From positions 45,396 through 88,758 of the forward strand of contig NZ_JADEWR010000019.1 of the NCBI RefSeq assembly GCF_015207525.1: a DNA stretch of 43,363 nucleotides, in the 5' to 3' direction. Each line of letters opens with the position of its first letter. The first letter of the stretch is position 1. The notes under the pieces were generated by a model. That model was not told the DNA's origin. It saw only the letters and a program-made list of their open reading frames with translations, and made no database searches. Below, in pieces: positions 7,975-16,400 of this stretch. The DNA comes from Nodosilinea sp. LEGE 06152 (lineage in GTDB: Bacteria > Cyanobacteriota > Cyanobacteriia > Phormidesmidales > Phormidesmidaceae). The position numbers were made by a program, and so were the translations under genes.

Positions 7975-8977
7975 TAGCCTCGGTTCAAGCATGGCTCCGC
8001 AAACCTATACCAATCCGGTTTACCCAGAGTATTTTGCCGATCCGTTTGTCTGGCAGTACCAGAGGATTTATTATGCGATCGGTACTGGGCCAGCGGAAGC
8101 GGCTGGAGAAGTGGATGAGCTGCACAAGCAGCGAGTCTTTCCACTACTGACATCTAAGGATTTGATCCAGTGGCAGCCTGCCGGAAATGCCTTAGTGCGC
8201 CCCGATCCCGCTTTGGGGGATAACTTTTGGGCACCGGAAGTGGCTTACCACGAAGGCATCTTCTATCTTTATTACTCCGTTGGACATGGAGATAAAAACC
8301 ATCAGCTGCGGGTCGCCACCAGTATTGACCCCCTCGGGCCTTTTCAGGATTTCGGCGAGCCGTTAGTCGATCCCGATGCCTGTGCGTTTGCCATTGATCC
8401 CAGCCCGTTTCAGGATGACGATGGGCAGTGGTATCTCTTCTATTCCCAAGATTTTTTAGATACAGAAGCGGGGGTGCGGGCGGGCACGGCCCTGGTGGTC
8501 GATCGCCTTTCAACCATGACCACCCTTACCGGAGAACCCAGAGTCGTACTGCGGGCCAGGCACGATTGGCAGCGGTTTTTGGCCGATCGTCCCATGTATG
8601 GCGGCACCTACGATTGGCATACCCTAGAAGGCCCCTGCGTGCGCAAGCATGGCGATCGCTACTACTGCTTCTACAGCGGTGGCCGGTGGGAAACGGAGAG
8701 CTATGGCGTTGACTATGGCGTTGCCAATCACGTTCTGGGGCCATATTCAGACGCCGGGAATGAGCAAGGGCCACGGGTGCTGCGATCGCATCCCGGCTAC
8801 GTTTTAGGCCCCGGCCACAACTCGATCGCCCTGCACCCTGACCAGGCTACGGAATACATGGTGTACCACGCCTGGGATCCAGCGATGACGGCACGACGGA
8901 TGTGTGTCGATCGGCTGCTCTGGACCGCAGAAGGCCCTCGCTGTCATGGTCCAACCTGGACACCGCAAGGGATTTAA
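7961..8977 (+). CDS. GH43-family glycosidase (five-bladed beta-propeller)
   Basis: The 338-residue protein shows the GH43/GH117 catalytic set: the base Asp27 in FADPFV, the pKa-modulating Asp146 in AIDPSPF, and the acid Glu223 in EGPCV. The WAPEV motif (90-94) and repeated YYxFYS-type blades support a propeller fold. Known members cleave arabinan, xylan or beta-1,3/1,6-galactan side chains; the neighbouring Leloir genes favour galactan or arabinogalactan fragments. No signal peptide is present, so it would act inside the cell. The ATG at 7961 is 22 nt from the Shine-Dalgarno at 7932-7938, and an in-frame stop just upstream rules out a longer form. An internal ATG at 7991 is an alternative start. 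Confidence 0.85.
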   Translation: MVANLSLGSSMAPQTYTNPVYPEYFADPFVWQYQRIYYAIGTGPAEAAGEVDELHKQRVFPLLTSKDLIQWQPAGNALVRPDPALGDNFWAPEVAYHEGIFYLYYSVGHGDKNHQLRVATSIDPLGPFQDFGEPLVDPDACAFAIDPSPFQDDDGQWYLFYSQDFLDTEAGVRAGTALVVDRLSTMTTLTGEPRVVLRARHDWQRFLADRPMYGGTYDWHTLEGPCVRKHGDRYYCFYSGGRWETESYGVDYGVANHVLGPYSDAGNEQGPRVLRSHPGYVLGPGHNSIALHPDQATEYMVYHAWDPAMTARRMCVDRLLWTAEGPRCHGPTWTPQGI

Positions 8978-9004
8978 GAAATTGGCCTGAAACAGGGTAT
9001 TGGG

Positions 9005-9343
9005 ATGCTAACAAACGTAACCACGGGTAATGCCTACAGCGATGGGGAAGAACGGCGAGGATGGTTTGTGGGATCGTTTATCACCCCATCCATCAGCCCC
9101 CGCGCCACCTCGGCCGTGGAAGTGAAATGGGGTGTTCACAAGGCAGGCGACTGCCGCCCCGAATGGACAGATCCGGCTGAAACTACGACCCTCTCCGTTC
9201 TAATTAGCGGTCGCTTTTGCCTACAGTTTCCCGATGGTGAAACCGTGCTGGCATCCCAAGGAGACTATGCCCTCTGGCTACCCGGCATCGCCCATTTTTG
9301 GCGAGCAGAAGAAGACTCCGTAGTGCTGACCGTTCGATGGTAA
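9005..9343 (+). CDS. Small cupin-domain protein
   Basis: A 112-residue single-domain protein with a cupin pattern: an acidic/His segment in WGVHKAGDCRPEW (about 44-56), the glycine turn LISGRFCLQFPDGE (about 66-79), and PGIAHFWRAEEDSVVLTVRW at the end. Cupins of this size bind sugars or small ligands or act as isomerases. It follows GH43 by 27 nt in the same direction, so it may be co-transcribed, and a sugar-sensing or epimerising role would fit. That is inference. Some homologues carry an obviously wrong 'signal peptidase' label. It ends 122 nt before the galE stop, with a dispersed repeat between. Confidence 0.7.
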   Translation: MLTNVTTGNAYSDGEERRGWFVGSFITPSISPRATSAVEVKWGVHKAGDCRPEWTDPAETTTLSVLISGRFCLQFPDGETVLASQGDYALWLPGIAHFWRAEEDSVVLTVRW

Positions 9344-9390
9344 GCGGACGAGGAGGCCCATTCCACCAGAGGATGGTCGTTCAAGCCCAG

Positions 9391-9462
9391 GTGGTGGGCA
9401 GTGCCCACCCTACAACGGCCATAGCTGCTGAATTAAAGCTGGTATCTTCTTTTCTGAAAATC
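9391..9462 (-). repeat. Dispersed ~70-bp repeat, copy 2 (inverted relative to copy 1)
   Basis: The reverse complement of this segment aligns with 3396-3465 with scattered substitutions and small gaps. The dyad GGTGGGCA-G-TGCCCACC (9393-9409) is perfect here. It fills the gap between the convergent cupin and galE genes and could terminate both. Confidence 0.65.
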
Positions 9463-9464
9463 AC

Positions 9465-10484
9465 CTAAGGGCGATCGCTCCCGTGTCGTTTCTGGTGCCA
9501 TTGCCAGGCATGGGTGAGAATTTTGTCGAGATCGGCATACTGGGGTTGCCAATTCAGAATGCTGCGAGCTTTGTCGCTGCTGCCAACCAGAATGGGTGGG
9601 TCACCGGGGCGGCGATCGCGCTCCACCACCTGAATCTCTCGCTGTGCCACCCGACGAGCCGCTTCAATCACTTCACGCACAGAAAAACCGCTGCCGTTGC
9701 CTAGATTAAATACATCGCTGTCACCACCGTTTTGCAGATATTGCAACCCCAAAACGTGGGCCTGGGCCAGATCCGCAACGTGAATATAGTCGCGGACGCA
9801 GGTGCCATCGGGCGTTGGATAATCTGTGCCGAAGATGGCGATGCTCTGCAACTTGCCCAGCGCCGCCAGCAGCACCAGGGGAATCAGATGAGTCTCCGGT
9901 GCGTGGTCTTCGCCCAATCGTCCTTCTGGGTCGGCTCCTGCCGCGTTGAAGTAGCGAAAGCGCACCGACTTTAGCCCATAGGCTGCGTCAAAATCGGCCA
10001 GCATCTGCTCCACCATTTGTTTGCTGGTGGCGTAGGGGCTCATGGGTGCTTGGGGATGGTCTTCGGTGATGGGCACAAACTTGGGCGTGCCATACAGCGC
10101 ACAGGTAGACGAAAATACCAGTTGCTTTACCGAAGCCGCCACCATGGCCTCTAAAAGCGTTAGGGTTCCGGCCACATTGTTGCGGTAATACTTGCCGGGA
10201 TCGGTGACCGATTCCCCTACGGCAATGTAGGCAGCAAAGTGCATGACGGCGGTGATGGGGTAGTTGGAAAAAAGGCGATCGAGGAAGGGGCGATCGCTAA
10301 TATCGCCCACCACCACTTTTACCTGCAATTCCTGCTCCACCAGCTCCTGGTGCCCATTCGATAAGTTATCCAATACCAGTACGTCATACCCGGCCTGCTG
10401 CAAAGCCAGAGCGGCATGGCAGCCAATATACCCGGCCCCTCCCGTCACTAAAATCATCGATTGCTCAGGCATGGTACTTCCCAC
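9465..10484 (-). CDS. galE: UDP-glucose 4-epimerase
   Basis: GalE interconverts UDP-glucose and UDP-galactose using bound NAD. The 339-residue protein is an extended short-chain dehydrogenase with TGGAGYIG (14-21) for NAD, FSSTCALYG (124-132) with the catalytic Ser/Thr region, and the YxxxK pair Tyr151/Lys155 in SPYATSK. RDYIHVADLAQAH and the C-terminal GWQP-like NWQPQYADL match GalE rather than other SDR epimerases. Internal starts exist at 10472 and 10457; the last gives a protein beginning just before ILVTGG. It is on the opposite strand to the other galactose genes and so has its own promoter. Its product UDP-galactose is the substrate of Glf at 12664. Confidence 0.93.
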   Translation of the reverse strand: MGSTMPEQSMILVTGGAGYIGCHAALALQQAGYDVLVLDNLSNGHQELVEQELQVKVVVGDISDRPFLDRLFSNYPITAVMHFAAYIAVGESVTDPGKYYRNNVAGTLTLLEAMVAASVKQLVFSSTCALYGTPKFVPITEDHPQAPMSPYATSKQMVEQMLADFDAAYGLKSVRFRYFNAAGADPEGRLGEDHAPETHLIPLVLLAALGKLQSIAIFGTDYPTPDGTCVRDYIHVADLAQAHVLGLQYLQNGGDSDVFNLGNGSGFSVREVIEAARRVAQREIQVVERDRRPGDPPILVGSSDKARSILNWQPQYADLDKILTHAWQWHQKRHGSDRP

Positions 10485-11079
10485 ATTTTGAATGGCATTT
10501 TCAAGGATCGTTTGGAGATTATGTAACTCAAGAAATTATCTATTCGCTCCTAACGGTTGGGCCTTTTGAGAGCTAGGTGTATACGATTCGGATTTGCTAC
10601 AACATGCGGATGTTTACGTTCACCCTTTACGTAGTAAAGGCTGCCAACAAGTTTCTGGACTTAACCCAACAGAGTAATAAAAAGTAGCTGCTTCTTCCTC
10701 TAACTCTAGAAGTAATTGCCTGGTTCAGTAGCCAATCGATCTGGGGCAAAGTAGGGAACGACAAGAGGTATTGAAGGCAAGGCTTTTTGACGGTTTTGCT
10801 GTCTCGATGAGCGATCGCACTTGAGCGAACGAGTCTGCCTCCCATTGGAAGCGAAAACCACGAGTCACTTTGCGAAAGACCGCGCTCTAGCAACTGCTGT
10901 AACCGTTGATCATCCAGCGCATCGCTTCAGCGCAGATAAATCACCAAACTTCCTGCAGGGGGCAACCTTCGTTGACCTGTTGGGGCCACTACCTCCCAAA
11001 AATGGCAGCTTAAATAACGTAGACACATTACTTTTGGTTTCCTAAACTTCTACCGAAAGAGATGCGCCTAATGGAAACA

Positions 11080-11101
11080 AACCCCCTAGTCTGAAGGGGT
11101 T
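11080..11101 (+). terminator. Small GC stem-loop
   Basis: AACCCC (11080-11085) pairs with GGGGTT (11096-11101) around a 10-nt loop. There is no T-run after it. It could be a weak terminator or leader element. Confidence 0.25.
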
Positions 11102-11225
11102 AGCACTCACCAAAGATTTTCGGTGACATCTGAAGTGGCGGGTGAAAGTAAATAATTTTTCACAAAATTGATTGTCGTTTTAATGGTTGGCTTGAAAAGC
11201 ATGGAGTTTTACCTAGGATTCCGTG

Positions 11226-11250
11226 TGTGTTTTAGCCCCAAAAAAACACA
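11226..11250 (+). promoter_or_regulatory. Inverted repeat upstream of the glycosyltransferase operon
   Basis: TGTGTTTT (11226-11233) pairs perfectly with AAAACACA (11243-11250), with the loop AGCCCCAAA. It ends 46 nt before the glycosyltransferase start, so it is either an operator or a leader hairpin. Confidence 0.35.
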
Positions 11251-11296
11251 GTTTTGGAAACATTAGCCTGCTAAACCTGTAGTCGGGAGGTGAAAA

Positions 11297-12640
11297 ATGT
11301 CGACCCATTATATTTCAGAGAGCTATTTTAACAAGAAAATGTCTGATAAGAATTCGATTGGTGATCAACCCTATGCAGAGCAAAACGATCTATCCATTGG
11401 GTTGAAGTGGCCTGAAGGTGCGAAATTAGAACCTCCAGTAGCTGGAGTACCAGACTTAATTTGCTTCTCCCATCTGCGGTGGGATTTTGTATACCAGCGG
11501 CCTCAACATCTGCTTAGCCGTTGTGCTCAGGCACGCCGCGTTTTTATCGTAGAGGAGCCGATAGTTGTTCCTGAGCAGGTCTCCTGGCTCGACATTAGCC
11601 GGCGTGAGAGTGGTGTGTGGATTGTTGTTCCTCACCTATCTGAGACATTGAGCGGTGAGCAGTTTATTCCTCAGCTGCAGTGTTTATTAGACAACCTGTT
11701 TGCAGAAGCTCAAATTCAAACGCCTATTCTCTGGTATTACACCCCGATGGCGGTACCCTTTACCCGTCATTTGCCGTCCTCCGCTGTAGTGTACGACTGC
11801 ATGGACGAGCTTTCCGCCTTTAAAGGGGCTGATCCCCAACTGCAAGTCTGGGAAGCCCAGCTATTTAAGCTGGCCGATCTCGTATTTACGGGTGGACACA
11901 GCCTCTACGAAGCAAAACGGCACCAGCATTCGAGCGTTCACGCTTTCCCCAGCAGCATTGAGGCGGCTCACTTTGCCCAGGCTCGACGCGCCCTGCCAGA
12001 ACCGACCGATCAGGCCGATATTCCCCATCCCCGTTTGGGATTTTACGGGGTGATCGACGAGCGCATGGATCTGGAATTGCTGGATGGAATTGCCCAGGCT
12101 CGGCCTGACTGGCACTTGGTCATGGTTGGTCCGGTCGTCAAGATCGATCCGGCATCCTTACCCCAGCATCCCAACATTCACTATTTAGGGGGTAAATCCT
12201 ATCCAGAATTGCCCAGCTATTTAGCCGGTTGGGATGCGGCTCTGTTGCCCTTTGCCCGCAACGAATCGACCCGGTTCATTAGCCCCACTAAAACGCCCGA
12301 GTACCTGGCGGCTGGCAAACCCGTGGTGTCTACCTCGATTCGGGATGTGGTGCGACCCTACGGCGACGAGAACCTGGTTCACATTGCCGATACAGTGCCG
12401 GAGTTTGTGGAGGCGATCGCCGCCGCCCTCGACCAGGGTCGAACCCCTGCCGACTGGCTCGACCGAGTTGATGCCTTTCTGGCTCAAACCTCTTGGGATT
12501 TGACCTGGCAAGCCATGAATGACCGGATCGAGGAGGCGATCGCCGCCAATGCCCGCAAGACCACCCCTTCCACAACCACTTCGTCCAAGACCAAGTATCC
12601 AACGGCGATCGCAGCCAACCTAGACCAGCTAGCGATCTAA
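11297..12640 (+). CDS. Glycosyltransferase, GT4-like (GT-B fold)
   Basis: A 447-residue protein with an N-terminal acceptor domain carrying CFSHLRWDFVYQRPQHLL (about 55-72) and a C-terminal donor domain with the GT4-like block SPTKTPEYLAAGKPVVST (about 330-347), whose glutamate typically contacts the nucleotide sugar. No membrane span is seen. The first 50 residues are variable. GGGAGG lies 7-12 nt upstream of the ATG at 11297, a strong ribosome-binding site. glf follows after 23 nt, so UDP-galactofuranose or another UDP-sugar is a plausible donor, as inference. A truncated relative of this protein is encoded at 16581-17045. The C-terminus (about 420-440) is rich in Thr, Ser and Lys and looks disordered. 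Confidence 0.83.
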   Translation: MSTHYISESYFNKKMSDKNSIGDQPYAEQNDLSIGLKWPEGAKLEPPVAGVPDLICFSHLRWDFVYQRPQHLLSRCAQARRVFIVEEPIVVPEQVSWLDISRRESGVWIVVPHLSETLSGEQFIPQLQCLLDNLFAEAQIQTPILWYYTPMAVPFTRHLPSSAVVYDCMDELSAFKGADPQLQVWEAQLFKLADLVFTGGHSLYEAKRHQHSSVHAFPSSIEAAHFAQARRALPEPTDQADIPHPRLGFYGVIDERMDLELLDGIAQARPDWHLVMVGPVVKIDPASLPQHPNIHYLGGKSYPELPSYLAGWDAALLPFARNESTRFISPTKTPEYLAAGKPVVSTSIRDVVRPYGDENLVHIADTVPEFVEAIAAALDQGRTPADWLDRVDAFLAQTSWDLTWQAMNDRIEEAIAANARKTTPSTTTSSKTKYPTAIAANLDQLAI

Positions 12641-12663
12641 TTTTCACCGCAAGGAGTAGCCCC

Positions 12664-13956
12664 ATGTTCGACTATTTAATTGTTGGTGCTGGATTTGCTG
12701 GCAGTGTTTTAGCAGAGCGCTTAGCCAGTCAGCAGAATAAAAAAGTTCTGATTGTAGATACTCGTAACCACATTGGTGGTAATGCCTACGATCATTACAA
12801 CGAAGACGGAATTTTGGTGCACAAATATGGCCCCCACATTTTTCACACCAACTCCCGCGACGTGTTTGAATATCTGTCGCTCTTTACCGAATGGCGACGC
12901 TACGAACACCGCGTACTCGCCAGCGTAGATGGTCAACTGGTCCCGATCCCCATCAATTTAGACACCATCAATAAGCTGTACGGCTTGAACCTAACCGCCT
13001 TTGAGGTTGAGGAATTTCTAGCTTCCCTGGCTGAGCCTAAAGACTATATTCGCACCTCCGAAGATGTGGTGGTGAGCAAGGTGGGGCGAGAGCTATACGA
13101 AAAGTTCTTCCGCAACTACACTCGCAAACAGTGGGGCATTGATCCCTCCGAGCTGGATAAATCGGTGACCGCCCGTGTCCCCACCCGCACCAATCGGGAC
13201 GATCGCTACTTCACCGATACCTACCAGGCCATGCCGCTCCACGGCTACACCCGTATGTTCGATCAGATGTTGACGCATCCCAACATCAACATCATGCTCA
13301 ACACCGATTATCGGGAAATTCAGAACATCATTCCCTACAAGGAAATGATTTACACCGGCCCGGTGGATGGCTTCTTTGATTACTGCTACGGCAAGCTGCC
13401 CTATCGCTCCCTTGAGTTCAAGCATGAAACTCTGAATGAGGACGTGCATCAGCCCCAGGCCGTGATCAACTATCCCAACGAACACCTCTACACCCGAGTC
13501 ACCGAGTTCAAATACTTGACCGGGCAGGAACATTCTAAAACCAGTATTGTTTACGAATATCCCCAGGCCGAGGGCGACCCTTACTATCCGGTACCGCGCC
13601 CCGAAAATGCCGAACTCTACAAGCAGTACAAAGCCTTAGCCGATGCCGAACCGGGGGTTCACTTTGTCGGACGACTCGCCACCTACAAGTACTACAACAT
13701 GGATCAGGTGGTGGCTCAGGCGTTGGCACTCTACGCCCAACTGGCCGATCGCCCAACCTGGCACCCAAGGGAAGACCTGCCGGCGAAGCAACCCGTCACC
13801 CCAATATCTAACGGGTCCAATGGGTCCAATGGGTCCAATGGGTCCAATGGGTCCAATGGCAATCGCTCCTTCACAGCTGCTTCCAGCAATGGCTCCGGCC
13901 GTTCGGCTACTCCCGTGGCGGCAGGCAAAGCCGAACAAAACGGTAAGTCCCATTAA
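12664..13956 (+). CDS. glf: UDP-galactopyranose mutase
   Basis: Glf is a flavoenzyme that converts UDP-galactopyranose to UDP-galactofuranose, the donor for galactofuranose in cell-surface glycans. The protein starts with the FAD site DYLIVGAGFAGSVLAERL (3-20) and contains HKYGPHIFHTNS (about 53-64) and a conserved NYP...YTRVTEFKY segment (about 270-285), all typical of bacterial Glf. The catalytic part ends near residue 375. The remaining ~55 residues are a Gly/Asn/Ser-rich tail unusual for the family, part of which is five exact 9-bp repeats at 13813-13857. AAGGAG lies 7-12 nt before the ATG. It lies between a glycosyltransferase and the GH1-RmlD fusion gene and is probably in one operon with them. 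Confidence 0.93.
   Translation: MFDYLIVGAGFAGSVLAERLASQQNKKVLIVDTRNHIGGNAYDHYNEDGILVHKYGPHIFHTNSRDVFEYLSLFTEWRRYEHRVLASVDGQLVPIPINLDTINKLYGLNLTAFEVEEFLASLAEPKDYIRTSEDVVVSKVGRELYEKFFRNYTRKQWGIDPSELDKSVTARVPTRTNRDDRYFTDTYQAMPLHGYTRMFDQMLTHPNINIMLNTDYREIQNIIPYKEMIYTGPVDGFFDYCYGKLPYRSLEFKHETLNEDVHQPQAVINYPNEHLYTRVTEFKYLTGQEHSKTSIVYEYPQAEGDPYYPVPRPENAELYKQYKALADAEPGVHFVGRLATYKYYNMDQVVAQALALYAQLADRPTWHPREDLPAKQPVTPISNGSNGSNGSNGSNGSNGNRSFTAASSNGSGRSATPVAAGKAEQNGKSH
13813..13857 (+). repeat. Five tandem copies of GGGTCCAAT in the glf tail
   Basis: Five identical 9-bp units follow each other without change and keep the reading frame, giving a Ser-Asn-Gly repeat. Identical units imply recent slippage, and gain or loss of units would change tail length without a frameshift. 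Confidence 0.9.
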
Positions 13957-14016
13957 CCACGTTGGCCCCTTGAGCCAAATGCCCATTAAACGCCAATTAA
14001 ATAAGGTGAGCGAGTG

Positions 14017-16308
14017 ATGAGTGCAAACCAGGTTTCGCCCCAGCTAGAACTGTGGGGTGGGGTTGAATGTACCGTTAACCGGGTGGGCGATCGCTACTTT
14101 GATCAGCTCCAGCGCAACGGTCACGACACCCGCATAGAAGACCTCGACTGCTTTGCCGACTTAGGTATCCAGGCCATTCGCTACCCTGTCCTGTGGGAAC
14201 GCACAGCCCCCAACGGCCCCAAGCAGGCCGATTGGGGCTGGGCCGACCAGCGATTGACCTACCTAGACAATCTCGGCATTCGCCCGATTGTGGGCCTGGT
14301 GCACCACGGCAGCGGCCCGCCCCACACCAGCTTGCTAGACCCGGAGTTTGCGACTGGCCTGGCGCAGTTTGCCCAGGCCGTGGCCAGCCGCTATCCCTGG
14401 CTGGAGTATTACACCCCCGTCAACGAACCCCTGACTACCGCCCGGTTCAGCGGGCTCTACGGGCACTGGTACCCCCATGCCCAGGATGATCGCAGCTTTC
14501 TTCAAGCTTTGATCAATCAGTGTCGCGCTGTGGCGCTATCCATGCAGGCCATTCGCCGCATTAATCCGGCGGCGAAGCTGGTGCAGACCGAAGACTTGGG
14601 CAAGACGTTTGGTACGCCGCTGTTGAGCTATCAAATTGCCTTTGAAAACGTGCGGCGATGGCTATCCTTTGATCTGCTCTGCGGCCGAATAGACCAAACC
14701 CATGAACTATGGGGCTATTTGCGCCAAAACGGAGTCGATGAATCAGACCTAGCCTGGTTTCTCGACCATCCCTGCCCGCCCGATATTTTTGGCATTAACC
14801 GCTATCTAACCAGCGATCGCTTTCTGGATGAACGGCTCGATCGCTACCCGCCCCACACCCACGGCGGCAACGGTAAGCATGCCTACGCCGATGTGGAAGC
14901 GGTGCGCGTTTGCAGCGATGGGATTTGCCCCGTCGATACCCTGCTAAAGGAGGTTTGGGAACGCTACCAGCGCCCGATCGCCATTACCGAGGTGCACCTG
15001 GGCTGCACCCGCGAGGAGCAACTGCGCTGGTTCAAAGAAATTTGGGATGCGGCCCAACAGCTCCGCCAGGATGGGGTAGACCTGCGGGCCGTCACCGCCT
15101 GGTCACTCCTGGGAGCCTACGACTGGAACAGCCTCGTCACCCGCGACGAGTGCTTTTACGAACCGGGCGTGTTTGACGTGCGCCCGCCCTGCAGCAGCAT
15201 TCTGCGATCGCCCCAGCCCCGCTCCACTGCGATCGCCACCATGCTGCGTCACCTCTCCAAAGGCGAACCCTACAACCACCCGCTGCTGGAAGTCCCCGGC
15301 TGGTGGCAACGGAGCGATCGCCTGCTCTATCCACCCGTGGCCTGCGGCCATACCTCAGAAGAGACCATAAACCCAGTGAAGTTAGCCTATGAGACAGCAG
15401 GTATAGAGCAAAAGGAAACTCATCCACTCATCCACCCATCCACCCCTTCACCCCTTCACCCATCCACCCTGCTGATCGCCGGAGCGACCGGCACCCTCGG
15501 TCAAGCCTTTGCCCGCATCTGTGAGCTGCGGGGCATTCCCTACCACCTGCTAAACCGCCAGGAGATGGACATTACCAACTCGACTATGGTTGAGCAGGTG
15601 CTGAATGACCTGCGGCCCTGGGCGGTGGTTAACGCAGCAGGCTACGTACGGGTTGACGATGCCGAGCGGGAGTTTGACCTGTGCCTGAGCATTAATGCCG
15701 ACGGAGCCGCAGTTTTGGCGAAGCACTGTGCGCAGCGCGATATTGGGCTGATCACCTTTTCCTCGGATTTGGTGTTTGATGGCGATCGCCAGCAGCCCTA
15801 CCTGGAAAGCGACCCCGTCGCGCCGCTAAACGTCTACGGCCACAGCAAAGCCCAGGCGGAACGGCGGGTGTTGCACCACCACCCTAGTTCTTTAGTCATT
15901 CGCACCAGTGCGTTCTTTGGCCCCTGGGATGACTACAACTTCTTGACCATTGCCCTGCGCACCCTGAAGGCCGGACAGCCCTTTTTAGCGGCAGAAGATG
16001 CGATCGTGTCTCCCACCTATGTGCCCGACCTGGTGCATGCCAGCCTCGACCTGCTGATCGATGGCGAGCAGGGCATTTGGCACCTGGCCAATCCAGGGGC
16101 GATCGCCTGGGTCGACCTGGCCCGCCAGACGGCGCAGCTAGCCGGACTGGATACCGCCGCCGTTCAACCCTGCTCTATCGACAGCTTTGGCTATGCGGCA
16201 CCCCGCCCCGCCTACAGCGTACTCAGCAGCGAACGGGGGGTTTTGCTGCCCGATCTGGATCGGGCGATCGCTCAGTATTTGCGTGAGTGCGATCGGGTTC
16301 GCGTTTAG
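14017..16308 (+). CDS. Fusion of a GH1-like glycosidase and an RmlD-like sugar-nucleotide reductase
   Basis: 763 residues. The N-terminal half (about 8-400) is a GH1-type TIM barrel: Glu137 in PVNEPLT would be the acid/base and Glu325 in AITEVHLG the nucleophile. The C-terminal half (about 485-755) is a short-chain dehydrogenase of the dTDP-4-dehydrorhamnose reductase type, with GATGTLG (489-495) for NAD(P), the FSSDLVFDG block, and Tyr607/Lys611 in VYGHSK. The linker between them (about 450-485) is encoded by low-complexity DNA at 15418-15469. One chain may trim a glycan and reduce a nucleotide sugar, but the joint role is unknown. I chose the ATG at 14017 over the GTG at 14014 because AAGGTGAG lies about 6 nt further upstream. 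It belongs with the upstream glycosyltransferase and glf genes. Confidence 0.85.
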   Translation: MSANQVSPQLELWGGVECTVNRVGDRYFDQLQRNGHDTRIEDLDCFADLGIQAIRYPVLWERTAPNGPKQADWGWADQRLTYLDNLGIRPIVGLVHHGSGPPHTSLLDPEFATGLAQFAQAVASRYPWLEYYTPVNEPLTTARFSGLYGHWYPHAQDDRSFLQALINQCRAVALSMQAIRRINPAAKLVQTEDLGKTFGTPLLSYQIAFENVRRWLSFDLLCGRIDQTHELWGYLRQNGVDESDLAWFLDHPCPPDIFGINRYLTSDRFLDERLDRYPPHTHGGNGKHAYADVEAVRVCSDGICPVDTLLKEVWERYQRPIAITEVHLGCTREEQLRWFKEIWDAAQQLRQDGVDLRAVTAWSLLGAYDWNSLVTRDECFYEPGVFDVRPPCSSILRSPQPRSTAIATMLRHLSKGEPYNHPLLEVPGWWQRSDRLLYPPVACGHTSEETINPVKLAYETAGIEQKETHPLIHPSTPSPLHPSTLLIAGATGTLGQAFARICELRGIPYHLLNRQEMDITNSTMVEQVLNDLRPWAVVNAAGYVRVDDAEREFDLCLSINADGAAVLAKHCAQRDIGLITFSSDLVFDGDRQQPYLESDPVAPLNVYGHSKAQAERRVLHHHPSSLVIRTSAFFGPWDDYNFLTIALRTLKAGQPFLAAEDAIVSPTYVPDLVHASLDLLIDGEQGIWHLANPGAIAWVDLARQTAQLAGLDTAAVQPCSIDSFGYAAPRPAYSVLSSERGVLLPDLDRAIAQYLRECDRVRV
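15418..15469 (+). repeat. CCA/CCC-rich low-complexity repeat serving as domain linker
   Basis: The DNA is built from variants of CATCCACCC, CACTCATCC and CCCTTCACC and encodes a His/Pro/Ser/Thr linker. The same words make up the non-coding repeat at 43281-43363 and appear at 19110-19140. This suggests intergenic repeat DNA was captured in frame between two once separate genes. Confidence 0.6.
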
Positions 16309-16400
16309 AGACAGCAGATTCTTCTGGGGCAAGACAAAGGCTTTTGTCGATTCTTCACCGCTCTGAAACCCGTTGCCAAACAGGGCCAAGCCTTCTTTTT

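Larger units (their letters stand above)
10485..11296. other. Long intergenic region between galE and the glycosyltransferase gene
   Basis: These 812 bases separate the divergently transcribed galE and the glycan operon and should contain both promoters. The middle holds two overlapping open frames (10627-10893 minus, 88 codons; 10821-11045 plus, 74 codons). Neither resembles a protein I know and neither has a good ribosome-binding site, so I do not call them genes. The last 150 bases are AT-rich. Two hairpins at 11080-11101 and 11226-11250 are listed separately. Confidence 0.5.

Noticed and set aside
7938..8150. Short frame starting at GTG 7938 just at the strong AAGGAGG
   Set aside because: It overlaps the start of GH43 in another frame, the spacing to the Shine-Dalgarno is too short, and the product resembles nothing.
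10627..10893. 88-codon minus-strand frame in the long intergenic gap
   Set aside because: No ribosome-binding site or recognisable domain, and the composition does not look like a protein. A transposase remnant was considered but no motif supports it.
13813..13857. CRISPR or regulatory iterons
   Set aside because: The 9-bp units lie inside glf, keep its frame and have no spacers.
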